The notes under the pieces: model-generated | Database searches by the model: none | Told to the model about the DNA's origin: nothing | The model's input: the letters and a program-made list of their open reading frames with translations, nothing else | Program-made: the position numbers and the translations under genes | NCBI GenBank assembly: GCA_002005505.1 | Contig: KV908414.1 | Span: 190,001 to 205,000, forward strand | From: Botryococcus braunii | Taxonomy: Eukaryota > Chlorophyta > Trebouxiophyceae | Length of the DNA: 15,000 nt | Reading direction: 5' to 3' | Part shown: one piece after another, positions 1 to 15,000 of the stretch | Layout: each line of letters starts with the position of its first letter | How positions within the stretch are numbered: position 1 is the stretch's first letter

Positions 1-1373
1 ATGACTGGTGGACGTGCCAGAGAAGAGCTTGGTGTGTTGACTTACGCATATCGGCAGACCGTGATGCAGGAGCCGAGTAGAGTAGTAGTACGTATTGAGT
101 TTTGACTGATAACATAGAGAGGATGTGACCGTAGATTTTATGAAAACGTGGAGAACATAGATCGAAATTCTTATCCACCGTGGCATACAGGCAGTAAGTT
201 GTGACCGTAAAATATCTGGAAGTATTTGAATTTGGCTTAGCAGACTCTCAGGAAGTATTTGAAGTGGCAGTTATGATGGAGGACGTAATAGACAATTTTT
301 ATGTGGTGCAAGGGTATTTGAGGGCGTTGTTTGCTTCCTGCTCGATGGCCACGAGTAACATATGGCATGGTCTTGAAGCCAGACACCCGGGGATGTCAGT
401 AGGTGATCCAAGGGCAGGCAAGGGCATGGGGATTGTTCGGCACAAGACGTGCCCTTGAGGAGCCTCTTGGACGACACCTCATATCCCGTCAGAGGAACAA
501 ACGGAATAAGCAGGACATTGTGCACTTGGGGACTTCATGTTGTAAGGATTCCTTCCCTAAGGTGTCCGAACACTTTACACCCGGATTCAGCTTTGATTGG
601 AGAACCTCACCTGATGTAAACAACTGCAGTAGTCAGCAACCACGTCCTTCTTCTACTTCACATCGGCAAGTACACAATTTTTCTGCGACTGCTCAACTGA
701 CAGGTGCGGGATGGAGCACCCCCTCACACCTGGCTTGGCGCAAGCCCAAGCACCCAAACATTACACAACGCTTTAATTGATCTTGTCACATACTTCAAAT
801 TTCTCCGCCCAACCCCCACCTGTCCGGACGAACACTAAACTGAGCAACTCTGTCAGGTCAACCTCTTGTTCACATCAGCAGCGCCATGCATGGGCATGAC
901 CTTGTGACCCTGCCACATGACCGCCTCATTAAATCATTAAGCAAATTCTTTGAAAAGCCCATGAAACTCCCACCCAGGCCGCCGAATGTCCTACCCAGGT
1001 TGCTCCTCTCCAAACCCACCCCCCACGAAGAGGGGGGGGGGGGTTGGGTTCCACTGCTGCTTTGAAATGTTAACTAGATTTGCAAGGGCATTTGCACTAA
1101 CTCGAGGTGCGCATGCGGCTTCATGCTAAGACAACAGGCAGAGGAGCCCTCCCGCTTTACATCCTAACCAAATGAAACTTCTATGCTGCGACTCACCACA
1201 CACTCGTGTGGACAACTCTGTGGATCTGCGCTTCCATGGTTTTGCCCCTTCCTGCTGGGATTTGAAATAGCTGGGTTTTAAGGCTAATACTAAGCATCCC
1301 TGCCTGGCATATTCGGTGGTCACGATGGGTGATGTGCACCTTCGAAGCACTGATGTGATGCTTTGCTACGTAC
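1..1373. other. 3' flank of the lipase gene, no supported gene
   Basis: I see no convincing gene here. A 125-codon open frame at 403-780 on the plus strand lacks any recognisable motif and could be chance. The first 300 bases carry loosely repeated words (GACCGT at 58, 127 and 203; GGAAGTATTTGAA twice at 219 and 251), perhaps a decayed tandem repeat. A 13-base G run lies near 1031-1043. Confidence 0.5.
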
Positions 1374-1379
1374 TTTATT
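1374..1379 (-). promoter_or_regulatory. Candidate polyadenylation signal AATAAA
   Basis: The minus strand reads GGAATAAAGTACG here, 296 bp downstream of the TGA of the lipase gene. It is the nearest canonical AATAAA on that strand and would give a 3' UTR of about 320 nt. If the host is a volvocalean-type green alga, a TGTAA signal would be expected instead. One lies at 1161-1157 on the same strand, which would imply a 3' UTR of about 530 nt. Confidence 0.4.
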
Positions 1380-1674
1380 CCAAAACTGTGACAGAAGCAG
1401 GGGAGGGGAGGGGCAGCACAATGACGCACAGCCGCTCTGTCGGCTGCTCAACAGGTTTCGAACCTGAACAGGCCACTTGTGGCCAATTGCATATTCCGAA
1501 CTACCAATCTATATAGGTAGCTACCCTCTCACTGGGACTGAAGAACAAGGGGAGGTGCTGCGCAATAAAAGCAGCCACCACTCTCCAGGCAGTTCAATCT
1601 GGATTCCGGACCTGTGAAGCTCCCAGGACAACGTGAGGCCACTTACGCAATATGGCAGTACCAATTTTACGGCT

Positions 1675-14315
<12,641 letters not shown>

Positions 14316-15000
14316 TCCACATCACTCATGCCTCTGCATGCTGTGGGTCAGATGGAGGAATCTCCATGGCCCGTCCCCAGGCGCTCCCTTGTGTCCAGGC
14401 TGCTGTCTCTGGGATTTGTCTCTAGCTGTATTCTCTCAACCCCGTCGAGTTTGGCCTGAGCCACTCCTCGTGGGGATGACTTCCACTTCACGAGTCTTTG
14501 TTACTGCCTATCGGTCAGAATTATTCAGCTTTAGACGCCACTCAGTGGACGCCAGCATAAGCAAGACTGAACTCCAGAGGGTGGTAAAGATGTTCCCCCA
14601 GTTGCAGCCTGAGATTCACTTGGCCTCTGGCTTGCTTCGGGGTTGGAGCTTGAAGATCAGGCCCTGAGCTTCTGTTCTGGACCCAAACACACTATCTCAG
14701 TGGATTTCATTCCTGCCTTCGCAAAGGTTACACCTTGTACCGCCAACGATGTTCATGTATCTGGTGCCTGTGTGACTGTTGTAAGACAGACCGGTGAGAG
14801 AGGCGTTTGCTTGACAGACCAGACCCTAAACTAAACAAAGGATTGAACCCATCATTACACCAATTTATACTGAGCCAAAGCAGAAAGTTGGAGAGGCAGA
14901 GAATGGTAATCTATATGTCTACGCCATCTACAGCTCTAGCAGCCTCACCCAGTTAGTGCTGCGACCAAACAAAAGGACTGCACCAAGATGTATCCATATT
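14316..15000. other. 5' flank and presumed promoter/5' UTR
   Basis: This is upstream of the lipase start codon on the minus strand. A five-codon upstream ORF (ATG at 14339, TGA at 14324) and two further out-of-frame ATGs (14329, 14322) lie immediately before the start. Plus-strand frames at 14176-14667 and 14643-14834 are open but show nothing recognisable, and the first overlaps exon 1 antisense. Confidence 0.45.
14864..14869 (-). promoter_or_regulatory. Candidate TATA box
   Basis: The minus strand reads CAGTATAAATTGG, a good TATAAA, 549 bp upstream of the chosen ATG. If used, the transcript would have a 5' UTR of about 520 nt, or one shortened by an intron. Only the motif is seen; no initiator or other element supports it. 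Confidence 0.25.

Noticed and set aside
403..780. 125-codon plus-strand open frame
   Set aside because: No motif, no family resemblance, and overlapped by an opposite frame; a frame of this length is compatible with chance at this base composition.
1445..1470. GGTTTCGAACC motif resembling a tRNA T-arm
   Set aside because: It is only a short palindrome with a wrong loop length; no acceptor, D or anticodon stem is found around it.
1564..1571. AATAAAAG on the plus strand
   Set aside because: No plus-strand gene ends nearby, and the lipase gene is on the other strand.

Overview
This window is eukaryotic nuclear DNA. I read almost all of it as one intron-rich gene on the minus strand. Thirteen coding exons can be chained from an ATG at 14315 to a TGA at 1675. 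Every exon joins the next in matching phase, giving 2355 coding bases and a 784-residue protein spread over about 12.6 kb. The product is a class 3 (alpha/beta-hydrolase) lipase of the plant mono-/diacylglycerol lipase type. It has an N-terminal hydrophobic anchor, the conserved LGKW block of the lipase N-terminal domain, a GHSLGGG nucleophile elbow (Ser258), a downstream NGSD aspartate (Asp312), a YPAGRILH motif (His646, probable catalytic histidine) and a C-terminal block around QDHFIPSY. From memory, unchecked by any search, the closest relatives are land-plant proteins such as Arabidopsis AT3G14075 and AT4G16070. I therefore infer a green-lineage host (plant or alga) but cannot name a genus.

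Layout from high to low coordinates, in the direction of transcription. 14316-15000 is the 5' flank, with an in-frame stop and a tiny uORF just before the chosen ATG and a TATAAA about 550 bp upstream. Exons 1-5 (14315 to 9939) carry the N-terminal domain and the Ser and Asp of the catalytic core. Exons 6-10 (9350 to 4798) encode a long, low-complexity, Ser/Ala/Asp/Glu-rich insert. Exons 11-13 (3707 to 1675) carry the presumed catalytic His, an acidic linker and the conserved C-terminal block. 1-1674 is the 3' flank, with candidate polyadenylation signals.

The introns are the unusual part. Eight of the twelve contain long dinucleotide arrays: CA/TG in intron 2 (as GT), 5, 6, 10, 11 and 12, compound GT/GA in intron 8. 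Introns 4, 7, 8, 9 and 10 hold separate degenerate minisatellites with units of about 62 and 80, 20, 29, 43 and 43 bp. These arrays generate long spurious His-Thr, Cys-Val, Arg-Glu and Leu-Ser reading frames that are not genes. An AT-rich 86-codon open frame lies on the plus strand in intron 1 and is not recognised.

No rRNA, tRNA, CRISPR array, recognisable transposase or second confident gene was found. The weakest parts of the model are exon 9, the boundaries of exons 7, 11 and 12, and an inferred GC-AG intron after exon 6; these need a transcript to settle.
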